Below are positions 12,343-23,460 of a stretch of 64,000 nt of DNA, piece after piece. This stretch comes from Agarophyton chilense. Lineage: Eukaryota > Rhodophyta > Florideophyceae > Gracilariales > Gracilariaceae. How positions within the stretch are numbered: position 1 is the stretch's first letter; every line of letters begins with the position of its first letter. The notes under the pieces are model-generated. The model did no database searches. It saw nothing but the letters and a program-made list of their open reading frames with translations, and was not told the DNA's origin. The stretch lies in contig JARGXX010000109.1 in the NCBI GenBank assembly GCA_030374765.1, positions 434,001-498,000 of the forward strand, written 5' to 3'. A program made the position numbers and the translations under genes.

Positions 12343-12935
12343 TAGAGCAATCACCAAAAGGGGGAAATACCTCTCGGATGTTCGAGTCTCGCTCTCGGGA
12401 GGAGGGGTAACTCAACGAACAAGCCTTCGTGCCACCGATGTGTGGGTGTAAGACCACAGTGGTTCAGGCAATACCTACGAAAGTGATGAACCCAGGAAAA
12501 GGGGAAGAAGCGAAGGGGGATCCAAGGACAAGGATATTCCGTGGACAACAGCAAAAGGTAGGGCGGAAATATGGGGCGAAATAGGACGCACGAACAAGCG
12601 TACAGACCTATGAAAGGGTTATCCACACTGGATAAGCAAAACAAAGATGGGTGAAAACAACCATGTACAGGGGCGTTGTACTGTCCTAAACACATAAAAA
12701 TCAACAAAAGAAAAAAACACACAAACAACAATGGTACAGTGACGCCTGAGCTTCCCAAGGGGATAGATTAGACAAACCGGTCGCGTTTCCGCCCGTTAAG
12801 AGATGGAGACTCGCGTAGGCGACATCAACTAGATCCAAAGCACTTGGTTACCATTTACTTAGTGGTAGCGATGGCGGTGAAGCTATCGCGTAAGTATAAA
12901 CTAGACTTTAAACTACACGTGTAGACTGTAGCTAA
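12343..12935 (-). repeat. Gypsy-1 family LTR fragment, inverted
   Basis: The reverse complement closely matches the 3' two-thirds of the Gypsy-1 LTR (compare 16840-17425 and 27870-28454). Shared landmarks include GTCTACACGTGTAGTT, CACCGCCATCGCTACCAC, TCAGGCGTCACTGTACCAT and the terminal part with CATCCGAGAGGTATTT. The first quarter of the LTR is missing and no matching internal sequence lies beside it, so it is a 5'-truncated solo LTR. It joins the DIRS relic on one side. Confidence 0.8.
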
Positions 12936-13088
12936 AAAGAAAGGAGTAGAAACAGGTTCGAACACAGAGAACAAGTGTATAATCAGACAAACGAAGTATC
13001 AGTTATTAAGTATCGTGTAGCGGTCGCACGTCTCGTTTTGGAACATAGACAGGAGCGAAGCGTCTTCTAAAGTAGTGATATTAAATAC

Positions 13089-13178
13089 ACGAGAGCTCAC
13101 CAAAACAGTACAAAACATATGAGAGCTTAACAAAACAGTACAAAACATACGACAGCCTGACAAAACAGTATAAGTAAT
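13089..13178 (+). repeat. Three tandem 30-bp units
   Basis: Three consecutive 30-bp units share GA-AGC and ACAAAACAGTA words, the third more diverged. They lie in the 12936-13373 stretch, which is downstream of the Copia-B RNase H in element orientation and could belong to its 3' LTR. No second LTR copy was found to confirm this. Nothing else is visible in that stretch. Confidence 0.6.
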
Positions 13179-13373
13179 ACAGAAGACCGTTCAGTATTAA
13201 AAACAGTGAACGCTTGTAATATGAAATTACAAACGTGAAAAGTCGTAGCATTCAAATTCAATATTCATCTCCTTCTAAAGCTGACTTTAACCGAGAGGTT
13301 GACGAGATGCTCTAGACTGAGATGTGGAAAAATCGTGAGGTATTTTTCAGGAGTTCATAGTAAGCTGCAAAGA

Positions 13374-15640
13374 TTAAGCTAGACAACTGTTTGGCTTAGT
13401 AGCCGGATCAGCCAAGTTCTGTTTTCCAGGAATCGACATTGAACTTTTGAGGTTATGTTTCTCAAACGCAAATCGGATACAACTCACATCAGCACGAATA
13501 GATCTGTCACTTGAATTTCGTTGAGTCGACAAGGAGTGAAAAAGATCTTTCGAGTCGACAGCCACTGATAAATCGATGTCCTTATTGAGACGGGTACAAA
13601 ATGCTCTTGATAGAACTTTCCCTTCGTCAATTGCTTCGGATGCCGCTAGTGTCTCTGCAGCACCGATGGATCGAACAGGACGTTTAGACTTGTGTGATGT
13701 CCATGACAGCGGTTCTAGAGCTTTGAGTTTGTCATCGACATTAATCTCAATTGACATGTCTTCTTGTTGAATTACATTTAGACCAAAGAAACGAAGACTT
13801 CCAGGTCCATCACGCGCAATGTAAATCAGCTCAACGTACCCGCACCGCAAGACGAACCAAAACTACTGCAATGACCTGTACGCATCGGGGGGTGTGATAT
13901 CACGCACCCCAGTCAGTGCGTTACACTAAGATGCGTACAAGATATCACTCCGATATCACGCATGCATTGCACACGTAGCAAGCCCAATAAAGAGTCACAC
14001 GACGGCCGTCGCAGCCTCTGTGACGACCATAGATTTCCTTTTGTCTCACAGAGTGTCATGAGCCTTCAAGAGATCATCTGATATCGGATTTATATGTTGC
14101 CTGTTATCTATAGGCTTTGTGAATCCCTTTGGCATTCTAAATGCGGAAAGTGTGTCTGAACCGTAAAGATCATTGGAAATCCGAATTGTTTGGTAGGCTG
14201 AAATCTCATTTGAACTTAAGGCATCTGCGGCTGATTTTAACCGAAGAAAGATACTCCTGATTATTGGATGCTTGAACTCTAAGGGATTTTTCCTGTGCCG
14301 TCTTGGCGGTGCAGGACGAAATTGGATATCGTTTCGACTCAAATAATTGAGGAATTCTTTCTTGTTGAAAGATTCGTCACCGTGAACAGCACTCGGAGGC
14401 CAGAACTGAGACATCCAACTTAATTCGAAGCCTTCGATTGAGTAGCGAAGACTAGTCGTAGATTCTACATATCCAGCACAATACCTTATGCAAACATCCA
14501 TAATGTGCAATGATCGTAAGTCTTCAAGATGAAAGTGGTCGATACAAACAACATCATTGAATTCACGATTCAAGGATGATAATTAGACCTTTCGAGATGG
14601 CTGCGGAAGAGCAGTTGCAATACAATGAGAGCAATTTTCAACCAGACGACCAAAATATCGGCTGACTTCATCAGTCCATAGCGTGTTGCGTTGAAGTAGT
14701 GTTTTAGTATCTGTAAACGTAGCATGTACACATACATGTTTGTGAACTTTGTCAATCATTCGTTTGATTTCTATCCAAGGGCGATTACTGGTCGTTTGTG
14801 CTGCGAGGGCCCAAAACGATGGAGTGGTTTTCGTATCAGTTTGTGATGAGATTGCAAGAAGAAACGTGTTGTATGGAACATAGCTGTGAAGGTCATGATC
14901 AACCATTGTAATGGAATCACGTGTACCAGATGGGTTGGAAAACATAAGAGCATTTGTATCAATGTGCACGATGTCGCTTTGACTTGTGACATTGCGTCCA
15001 ATATCCCACTAAGACGATCCTTCAAGAACGAGGTGGTGAATAAGGGTAAGTTTGTTGTTATCGGAGAGTGCATTCAAGACAATGGATCCAAGGATTCGTC
15101 GTTTAGCACTAGCATGACTCCCTGAGCCATATTTCCAGTATCCTTGATCAGATAAAGAGTTGGGTACAGCATCAAGCTTACCATTAAAATTTGGTAACAA
15201 GTGAGAACGTAGCAGATATAGTTCCGTAACACCGATTGTTGAGTAGGGAGCCCCATCATCTACAAGTGGTCCAAGGTTTCGGGTTACAGTATCAAGGGTT
15301 TCACTGAAGCTAGGTAGATGGGCCATGTTGAATGAAATGGTCTTGGATCTAGAGGAGTCACTTGTAGTACCAGTTTTGGGGGCCGTCGCACGAGTAGCAG
15401 GATTATCAGTGCTTATCACATTGGGTTTTAGCTTGCCGTCAGCCGTTTGATCAGATGACCAATGGCCATATTCCTTACATTTGCGGCATTGAGATCGGGA
15501 TTTAAGATCAAGAAGCTGTGTAGGGGTTACTCTGCGTTTATTGTGAAGCAGCGATAATAACTGTTGAGCTCGGTAAGCCGCCGGGCCCTGAAGGATCTTG
15601 CAGGTGACACGTGTACGGGTTGACCTCATGTCGACTCATG
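13374..15640 (-). mobile_element. Copia-B relic: gag, protease, integrase and RNase H
   Basis: Minus strand, in normal Copia order. The gag tail at 15629-15400 has a damaged zinc knuckle (CRKCKEYGHW with the last Cys lost). The protease at about 15270 reads VDDGAPYSTIG, where the family has D-S/T-G, so its catalytic motif looks altered. The integrase zinc finger (HKHVCVHATF, then CSHCIA) lies at 14700-14600 and the core at 14573-14046 (DVVCIDHFHLED, then AVHGDESFNKKEFL). Almost all of RT is deleted between 14046 and 13850. The RNase H end at 13760-13374 has SIGAAETLAASEAID, VDSKDLFHSLST and NLADPATK. Copia-C at 57-59 kb encodes a related RNase H (VDSKDLF-SLSTQ). Gag is cut off at its N-terminal side where the SINE-like repeat begins. 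Confidence 0.8.
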
Positions 15641-15647
15641 TAGATTT

Positions 15648-15988
15648 TTTTATTAGTGTACTTAATTAGCATTACAGTGTCTGGGAGATCCCATCGCCTC
15701 GCCAGCACTATAACCTTGGCTCAAGTGACGCTTCTCCCTTAGAGTACGGTAGGCACCTTTAGGATACTAAAGAACCCCGTTTTGTATATTAGTTCCACCC
15801 TTTGGTCTTCGAGCCATTGTTTCTGTAGCTCCAGCCTGTAGGACTACGCAGTAAACGCGAGCCCATTGCACCAAGTACTCTGGCAGTGCCGCCGTTAAGG
15901 ATTCGAACCTTAGGACCTTCTCTACCACGCTACCACCTGCCAAGACCCGTACGCTGACCCACCCGTCATTGCGTTACAATACATAAGA
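15648..15988 (-). repeat. Candidate tRNA-derived SINE, copy 1
   Basis: Matches 28577-28912 along about 335 bp in the same orientation, with many substitutions and small indels. On the minus strand the head carries GGTTCGAATCC, an exact RNA polymerase III B-box; TAAGG and CCTTA pair around TTCGAAT to give a perfect T-arm of tRNA type. A possible A-box (GGTCAGCGTACGGG) lies about 36 nt upstream, the spacing of a tRNA. The body is unrelated to tRNA and the minus-strand 3' end runs into AATAAAAAAAT, an A-rich tail. Together these are the parts of a tRNA-derived SINE. The A-box is weak and clear target duplications were not found. 15989-16609 holds no gene I can support. Confidence 0.6.
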
Positions 15989-16609
15989 AAAAACCGCTGG
16001 TATTCTTTCACAGAAGACAGGAGAATGGCATGACACACTGCCCGCGGATTCCGTCCAATGGTATGATCGTAGCAGTCCCCGGGGCGCTCTTATGCCACTT
16101 GGTATCTCCAGACGCTCCCTGCTTGGTTGTTCGAAGCCATGGTGCCGCTGCCCACAGGCTGGTTCTCCGGGATATGGATAGGAAGACCGACCGAAGCGAC
16201 AAAGTCCTGAGGGAGAATAGCGTATCCAACGGGCTTTTAAGGCGAGTTCGGCATCGCGCGTGACCAATGGAAAAGTGCCACAATGGGAAGACGAGATGAC
16301 GAAATGGACCCGAGCGGACTGACAGACATAAAACACTGTGGACGAAGCGCAGAGGGTCGCCAAAGAAAAAGCGAAGACTAAGGAAGGCCCAAATGACCGT
16401 CACGGGAGAAGAACCCATCTGAACATCTCGGCAACACGACGCAAGGAATACGCCAGCGGTGCACCTATGGCCAGCACTCATGGCGCGCTTGCGTTTCAGT
16501 TCTTAGGCAAATTAATTGCCACCCAGGCGCCAATGGGCATGTCACGGTACCTCATACCCCCGCTGGTGATGACGACGCGACGTCTCGTCGCGCCCAATGG
16601 TAATGGGAG

Positions 16610-17425
16610 TGTAGAGGAACGCGTTCACGTATAACCGGTCGGGGCACCATTCATATGCCATCCGATATATCGGGGACCACGTCACTTCATTTATGAGTAA
16701 TATTAGTTTTTAGTATTTTACACACCTTAAAAGGTATGTTAGTTAAGTCTCTACAGTAAACCCGTAGTGGAAGGGTGGACGTGCAGGGTTGGGTTTACCC
16801 ACATGATACGTGTATGGACCAGGGTTGGTTTGCATTACTATAGTCTACACGTGTAGTTCACTGTCTACAAAAGACTGAAGCGATGGCTTCACCGCCATCG
16901 CTACCACCAAGTAAAAGGTAACCGAGTGCTTGGCTCTAGATTATGTTGCCTACGCGAGTCTCCATCTCCTAACAGGAGGAAACGCGACCGATTGGTCTAA
17001 TCTTGCCTCTCGGGAAGCTCAGGCGTCACTGTACCATCGTTATTGGTCTTTTTCTTTTTTTTGTTGGTTTTCCTTTGTTTAGGACAGTACACTGCCCCTG
17101 TGTAGGGTTGTTTTCACCCGTCTTGGTTTCGCTTTTCCAGTGTGGATACCCCTTTCATAGGTCTGCACGCTTGGTTGTGCGTCCTATTGCGCCGTACATT
17201 TTCGCCCTACACTTTGCCCTTGTCCAAAAGATATCCTTGTGCTTTGATCCCCATTTGATTCGTCCCGTTTTCCTGGGTTCCTCATCTACGTAGGTATTGC
17301 CTGAACCACTGTGGTCTTACACCCACACATCGGTGGCACGAAGGCTCGTTCGCTGAGTTACCCCTCTTCTCGAGAGCGGAACTCGAACATCCGAGAGGTA
17401 TTTACCCGTTTGGGAAAGCTCCACA
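16610..17425 (+). repeat. Gypsy-1 5' LTR
   Basis: Begins TGTAGAGGAACGCG, aligned to TGTAAAGCAGGGCG at 27002, and ends at CTCCACA. Shared landmarks with the 3' LTR include TCGGGGACCACGT, ATGAGTAATATTAGTTTTTAG, GATACGTGTATGGACCAGG and CAGGCGTCACTGTACCATCGTTATTGG. Confidence 0.85.
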
Positions 17426-17427
17426 TC

Positions 17428-17441
17428 TGGTCTCCCGCCTT
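17428..17441 (+). other. Gypsy-1 primer-binding site
   Basis: TGGTCTCCCGCCTT lies two bases after the 5' LTR. The same 14-mer with one variable base follows the 5' LTR of Gypsy-2 and Gypsy-3, so all three families should be primed by the same tRNA, whose 3' end would read ...GGGAGACCA. Confidence 0.75.
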
Positions 17442-17586
17442 AGAAGGGAAGAACCTGACGGGTATTGAAGATTTGAAGATCGGATCCCGTTTGCTACGGA
17501 TATTCATTGTTACTTTGCGATCTCTTTTCGAGGCTTTCGGTTTGGTTTAATTGGTATTCCGAAGAGGTCAATCCACTGTTTAAATT

Positions 17587-19640
17587 ATGTTACAGCCTGC
17601 CTCCACGTCGAGGAAGTGCTCCGCACGAGCGGCACGGGGCACAGCACGTGCTGAACCACGCTCGCAGATGTGCGCCCCGGAGAAATTAAGTGCTGATCAA
17701 ACTGATATTGAAGCTCGTGGAGCGCCCTCCGCCGCTTCTAAACCTAAATTGGTCGCCCCTGCGGTGGCACAACCAATGGCTGAAACACCGTCAGCGGCGA
17801 ACGGAATCATTGAGTTGACTGAGTACCAAAACTCGGACTTGCGTTTGCACATTGCAAGTATCGCTCATATTTCTCTGTTACAAGAGGTTATCGAACTTCG
17901 TCATATGGGTGATGACGCCCATGTTCGGGATGTTTCAGGAGAAATCTGAGTCCTTCAATGAGATGTTAACTCCATTTTGAAATGTCTGGGTGTTACAGTA
18001 ACTTTGAAAAAGGAATACGCAGACCACGTTCATGACGTCTGCGCCAACACACAACGACTCTAAGGACGTTTGGACACAGTTGGAGGACCCATCCGATTGG
18101 ACCAAGAAGTCGCCACCAAGGCGGATGAAAATGTCATGTCAGTTCATTCGATTGGATTCGAGAAGAAACGAAGTCGTAATCATTCCAAAAAGAGGTACTT
18201 TACTGTTCGGGTTCAAGTAGTTCAGATTCTAACCGCCATTCTGCGAAATCATCCTCTGACTCTTCAGAAGAAGATAATGACCACCGAAATTTTTGGATGA
18301 CACGTTCGAAGTCTACTTGCACTACTCAATGAGATATTCGCTCCTGCTAGAAGGGTCGCCGTCACCTTGAATTTAAGGAGCTGAAGTCAACGAATCCGTT
18401 ATACTGGAAGCTAATTTCGTATCGTTACTATCGGCTGGACGATTTCTCGTCGAGTCGCACACCCTAGGGCACTGGAAAGGTCAAGGAATTTATCCAAATA
18501 ATTGGTCTTACACTGCGTTCGCAGGAATTCAATGGTGAAGATCCTATTCTAATACTTCACTTTTTTTGCAAGATTCATACAGGAAGCTGACATCCTCCAA
18601 ATGAACGAGGCACAAGCTTACATTTCCCTACCGTATTTTCTTAAAGGAATAGCTGAAGATTAGTACAATTCAGTTCGAGGATCCTCGAGAGCCTCGGAAG
18701 GAGGAGTTACCTGTTGGCCTGAAGCCGTTCAATACCTTTTGAGGTCATATATCACTGATACTGCGATTCAGGATGCAATCCTTGCTCTCCGCGATACGAA
18801 ACAGAAGCCTGGTGAAACCGAAACGGTCTATTCAATTCGTTTGAATAAGTCGTTTCACCGATGGAGTAGCTAGTACTCCGCGTCCAAGCGGTGTACAATA
18901 TTTGTTGATGGACTTGATCGTGCCATGAGAGCGCTTGTTGTGAGACGCCGTGAAGAAAAGCGGAAGATTTCCTACTGAGAACTGGTACAGCACGTCCAAG
19001 CTGAGGGAGTTTCACTCCGTGCCCGACAACCTACTCGACGTCTTCCGTCCAAGGTACTTCAAGCCGAAGTGTCTTGGCCGTCTCTTTCACTTTTAAACAG
19101 AGGACCTGTTGAAACGGACCACGATAACGTCCACTTCATTGAGAATGATCATTATTCGATTGCCACTACGGACTTGCCATCTACTCCTGTTAAAACTTTT
19201 GAAGGCGACCCAGCCTTGTATGGTGGCACAAAATTCAACGCAGCTCAACTCGCGCATGCGACAAACCCAATGCGTACAATCCGTCCCAGATGGAGAGACA
19301 CACTACCACACCCACCGACGGACGTGAATGTTCGCCCGCTGTTTAATGCTTTGAGCGCACTTATTTGTTATCTCTCTTACCAACTCGGTCATATCGCGCC
19401 ACTTTGTACGTTGACCTTGAAGGAGATGGCGTCTATTGTCACTCAGAACGAGTCTCTATCGACTGCCGATCAAGCCTTGGTTCCGAATTGGTCGTATCTT
19501 CGAGCCAAAGCTAATTTTGGTCCGTCGACAACGGTCATACCGCGTCCAATAATCAAAATTTCGAATCCTAGTCAGCAGACCCATAACATTTTTACCCAAC
19601 AATTGGAATCCGTCAGTTTCCCCAGATGGAGGTCAAACGC
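17587..19640 (+). pseudogene. Gypsy-1 gag, decayed
   Basis: The N-terminal piece 17587-17949 resembles the start of Gypsy-2 gag (LQPASTSRKCSARAARGT against ERPATRSRSRQSGDARGT). The capsid part at 18390-19030 can be followed only through several stops and shifts, with words such as SYRYYRLDDF, GLDRAMRALV and LVQHVQAEGVSLRAR that match Gypsy-2 gag. From 19069 a long frame opens with DYSIATTDLPST-like sequence. The nucleocapsid zinc knuckle at about 19365-19410 reads CYLSYQLGHIAPLC, with the second Cys replaced by Ser. In this copy gag and protease share one frame, unlike Gypsy-2. Confidence 0.75.
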
Positions 19641-20892
19641 TTGTTGCGGAATCTTTGAACCCGAAAAACTAGACATGGGAGTCTCCCCTAATGGAGAGGC
19701 GTCTTCTAAATTGAATTGGAAGACACCAGAGGTGTCACCGCCTCACTCCCCAGTCACAATCTTCACAAGTACTATGGCTAAAACCGACGCTGAATCGGAA
19801 CACCAAGCAGTTTTACGTCGTCCGTGGATACGGTTTATGAATCCTCGTACTCCGGATAACGTTCTTGTGATGAACAAGGGTAACTACAAGGTCTATGAAA
19901 ACCATGGCCTATCACACCAGTTCATGGTTAGACAGTTATCTGTTTTGGATACAGGAGCCGCGCCAAACTTGATAAATTCTGATATCATACCGTCGACACT
20001 TCGGAATAATATTTTCTATGATCCAGGAATGGATATCGCCGGTGCGAATAATAATCCGTTCCATACGATTGGAAACATATCTCTCGCAGTGCGATTGGGT
20101 ACCTATTTGGTTCAGTTAGACTTTGTGGTTTGCGACTCCCTCGCTGCACCCGTGATACTGGGTCATGATTTTTATGATCGATTTGTCGAAGCAATTCGTC
20201 CCAGAACCAGAACCGTTGTGATGGAGGACGGATCCACGATTCCTATCGTAAGGAAACCGCAGAAGCGGGAAATACAAAACAAAGTTCCGTTACCGGTTGC
20301 CCAGGAATCTCCTGACAAGGACCCCCGCTCAACGCGTCTCGAGGTTGCGAAATCGATTACGATGCACCCAGAATCACAAGTATGGGTTACAGTGACATCC
20401 CAACAACATGGACTACGTAATGTACAACCCTTGGCCTCTTTGTATACCAAGAATCAACTCGCTCTGGTAGATGGTCTGGTTCTAATCGAACCCGATACTC
20501 CTTTCAAGGTTCTCATGGCCAACTTCGGTAGAACGAATCAATGGTTAACGAAGAATCAAACACTGGGCTCAGTACTCCCATACCCGACCGCTATCCTTCC
20601 GACAAGGATACGGGGTACCGATGTTCTCGGAGTCCTCGAACCTAAGGAGGGGGAGGAGAATGATGATGTTGAAAGAAAACGTGTAGAGCCCGGGTTCCAA
20701 TATTCGGATACACAACCGACACAACCGAAGGAGTCGGATCAGCAGACTTTGCTGCCTGATACAGATGATGTTGATCCTATGAAGGAGTTGGAAAATTTAG
20801 ATCTGGAGTATGTCTCAGAAGCTCATCGTGAGAAGTTAAGAGAAATGTTGAAGGAATTTAGCCCTTTTTGGATTGTTCCCTTGGAACAATAG
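19641..20892 (+). pseudogene. Gypsy-1 protease region and start of RT
   Basis: Continues in the frame opened at 19069. The conserved linker GVSPNGEASSKL is followed by the aspartic protease with LSVLDTGAAPNLI (catalytic D-T-G near 19945) and VILGHDFYDRFVEAI (the flap-end I-L-G motif) at about 20155. The frame then passes through a hydrophilic connector and reaches the beginning of RT (YVSEAHREKLREMLKEF) before a TAG at 20890. The protease keeps its catalytic triad. The reading frame must shift to continue into RT, which overlaps from 20868. Confidence 0.8.
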
Positions 20893-22211
20893 GAATCACG
20901 AAACACCGTATTGACTTGCTTCCAAATACTCGGCCGATCTCTCAGCACCCTTGCAGGGCGGAACCGAAGGGTCGGCAAGAAGAGCAGGCTCAGGTTAAGA
21001 AGATGTTACGCGCAGGCGTTATAGAACCAACTCAATCGCTTTGGGCGTCACCTCTTGTCTTAGCTCCGAAAGCGGGTGGATCGTGGCGATTTTGTATTGA
21101 TTATGGACTCTTGAATGCAGTTACAGTAAAAGATGTATACCCAATCCCTCAAATGGATGAATATATCGATTCGCTTGGAACTGCGACTGTGTTCACTACC
21201 CTTGAGGCGAATTGCAGTTATTGGAAAGTTTGTGTTCGAAAAGAGGATCGTAATAAAACGGCTTTTGTCTGTTATCAAGGCGTGTATCGGTTCAACCGAA
21301 TGCCGTTTGGCTTAACGAATGCCCCTGCAACGTTTCAACGTGCAATACGTATCCTATTAGCCCGCTTTAAGTAGAAAGCCATTTTTGTATATTCGGACGA
21401 TATCATCGTATTCTCCGACAACATGTATGAGCATCTCTCCCATGTTAAGGATGTTATGAAATCACTGCGCGACGCAAGAATCAAATTGAAGCTGAAGAAG
21501 TGTAAGTTTTTTACAGATTCGGTCAAATATCTTGGACAAATAATCCAACCCGGACGGCTATCAATCGATGAAGATCGAGTCAAGTCCTTGAAGGAAGCGA
21601 AATATCCGACGAATAAAACGGAACCCCGATCATTTCTCGGCTTGTGTAATGTGTATCGCAAGTTTGTCCCGAATTTCGCTGATGCTGCGAGTCCCCTAAA
21701 TGAGCTCTTTCGGAAAGAAAGACCAGTTGAACTGGAACCCTTCTGAGGCGCTCAAGTTTCTGCTTTCAATTCCCTTGTGGAAGCTGTGATGTCTCCACCA
21801 ATATTAGCGCTTGCAAGTCTTCGGCTTCCGTTTGAAGTTGATACGGATGCAAGCAAAGACCAATTAGGTTGTGGGCTATTTCAGACCTTAACAGAAGGTG
21901 AACGACATCCATTAGGATACTGGTCTCGCAGTCTGAACGTTTATGAACGTAATTACTCGGTCTCAGAGAAGGAGTGTCTCGCGGTCGCTTGGGCACTAGC
22001 GACGCTCCGGCCATATCTTATGGGTAACCATTTAAAGGTCCACACTGACAATTCAGCCCTCCGTGGGCTTATGGAAATAACCGAACTATCAGGACTCCTC
22101 ATGCGTTGGCCCCTCCGATTGGCGAAGTGTGACTTCGTTTTTATTAACAAGAAAGGTAATCTGAACACGAAAGCAGATGCGTTATCCCGCTTTTTCAGTA
22201 CGAGAATCTGA
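20868..22211 (+). pseudogene. Gypsy-1 reverse transcriptase and RNase H
   Basis: Three open pieces (20868-21374, 21423-21746, 21777-22211) give the RT palm and thumb and RNase H. Visible motifs are ASPLVLAPKAGGSWRFCIDY, then FTTLEANCSYW (the family has T-L-D at this place, so the first catalytic Asp has become Glu), then MPFGLTNAPATFQ and VYSDDII, the Y-x-D-D active site, which is intact. A TAG at 21372 interrupts just before it. The thumb reads KLKKCKFF and YLGQIIQPG. RNase H has VDTDASKDQLG, SEKECLAVAWALA and LKVHTDNSALRG, ending in NLNTKADALSR. Another stop lies at about 21744. The enzyme would be inactive. Confidence 0.88.
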
Positions 22212-23460
22212 TGGCAGCGCCGAAAGAACATCGGGTGACGTATGTGACGATATACTGGATGCCGAACCTTCAGGAGCCCCTGACGGGTTCATTCGTACCA
22301 ACAATTCCTGAGGCCATGATCCGAGAACAACAAATGAAACCTTTCTCTACACAGATCCGTTCTCGCTTCAATGGAGGACCAAAAATTCCCTTTCGGATAC
22401 ATGGACAGGGATATCTGGCTCGAAATGTCGAATCGAACCCCCCAACTTGTGGATCCCCATTCCTTACAACAAATTGTACTCCATCTTGTAAACTACTCGA
22501 AGTTGAGCTCACATCCTGGAGGAAGAAAAATGTACTTGACCCTTAGAAGGGATTTCTACTGGCCTGCTATGGCTTTTGGCTTCTATGCAGTACGCCGTTC
22601 TTATACAGAGTGCGCCAAAAATGACGTGAAGTTACGTAAAAACTCGAAGAAGTTGAAGCTATGTCCCGCACGGGCGCCCCTTGGAATTCGTGGCTATAGA
22701 ACTTCTAGCTGAAGTAATCACGACTCCTCGAGGAAATCGATATCTGTTTATGATGACAGACCGCTTTTTAATGCTCCTAAGAACAGTGCCGCTTAAATGG
22801 ATTACAGCTTATACTGTGGAAAAGGCCTTTGTAACTCACTGGATCTTCGTCTACGGTCCACCCGTAAGTCCGATCTCAGATATTGGCTCACAGTTTATGT
22901 CAAAGTTTTTTAAAGACGTGTGTCGCATACTCGAAATAAGGAACCTGTTTACTACAACCTACCATCCTCAAACGAATTTTCAGGTAGAATGGTTTAATCG
23001 TACGTTGCTGAACGCGTTACGATCCAATGTCGCGGATCATCCCAGGCAATGGGATTTGTACACAGACGCGGTAACGTATGCGTATAACACCCAGGTGCAT
23101 CGGGTTACCTCACTTTCACCATTTGAGTTGGTATTATCACGAACCTCACCACCAGTGGCTATTCAGGCTCAACCGACGCTCTCCGCGTTCCCCTCACCGA
23201 AGTTATATCGGGAATCCTGGAAGAAAGGATTCAGACAATGGTGCCAATGGCCGAGAAAGAAATAGACAAGGCCCAAGCCGCTTGTAAGCGTAATTTCGAT
23301 GATCGAATCCGCAAGCCGTTACCTCAGATAGCGGTTAACGATTTCGTATTTTTACATAAGGAATACTACAATCCTGAAAAGAAAAAATGACACAAGCGCT
23401 CACCGATTGCTGACGGACCGTACCGAGTCATCTTATCGATGAGAACCCAGTGGTATTGGA
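22212..23460 (+). pseudogene. Gypsy-1 integrase
   Basis: A zinc-finger region is visible at 22440-22670 (SSHPGGRKMYLTLRRDFYWP, then ECAKND), with one Cys of the HHCC set replaced. The core follows at 22681-23265. The first catalytic position reads VAIELL where the family has Asp; the second is intact in PISDIGSQF; the Glu is intact in HPQTNFQVEWFNRT. The C-terminal part around 23330-23430 has the GPY/F motif (ADGPYRV) after KRNFDDRI and NDFVFLHKEYY. A frameshift lies near 23262 and a TGA at about 23387. It would act in element insertion but is dead here. Confidence 0.85.

Noticed and set aside
15648-15988. Reading this repeat as the 5' LTR of Copia-B
   Set aside because: No matching copy lies at the 3' end of Copia-B, and the second copy at 28577 has no Copia sequence beside it. 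The tRNA-like head fits a SINE better.
15974-16481. 157-residue minus-strand ORF between the SINE-like repeat and Gypsy-1
   Set aside because: Another frame in the same place is open too, and no domain or relation to the antisense ORF could be shown.
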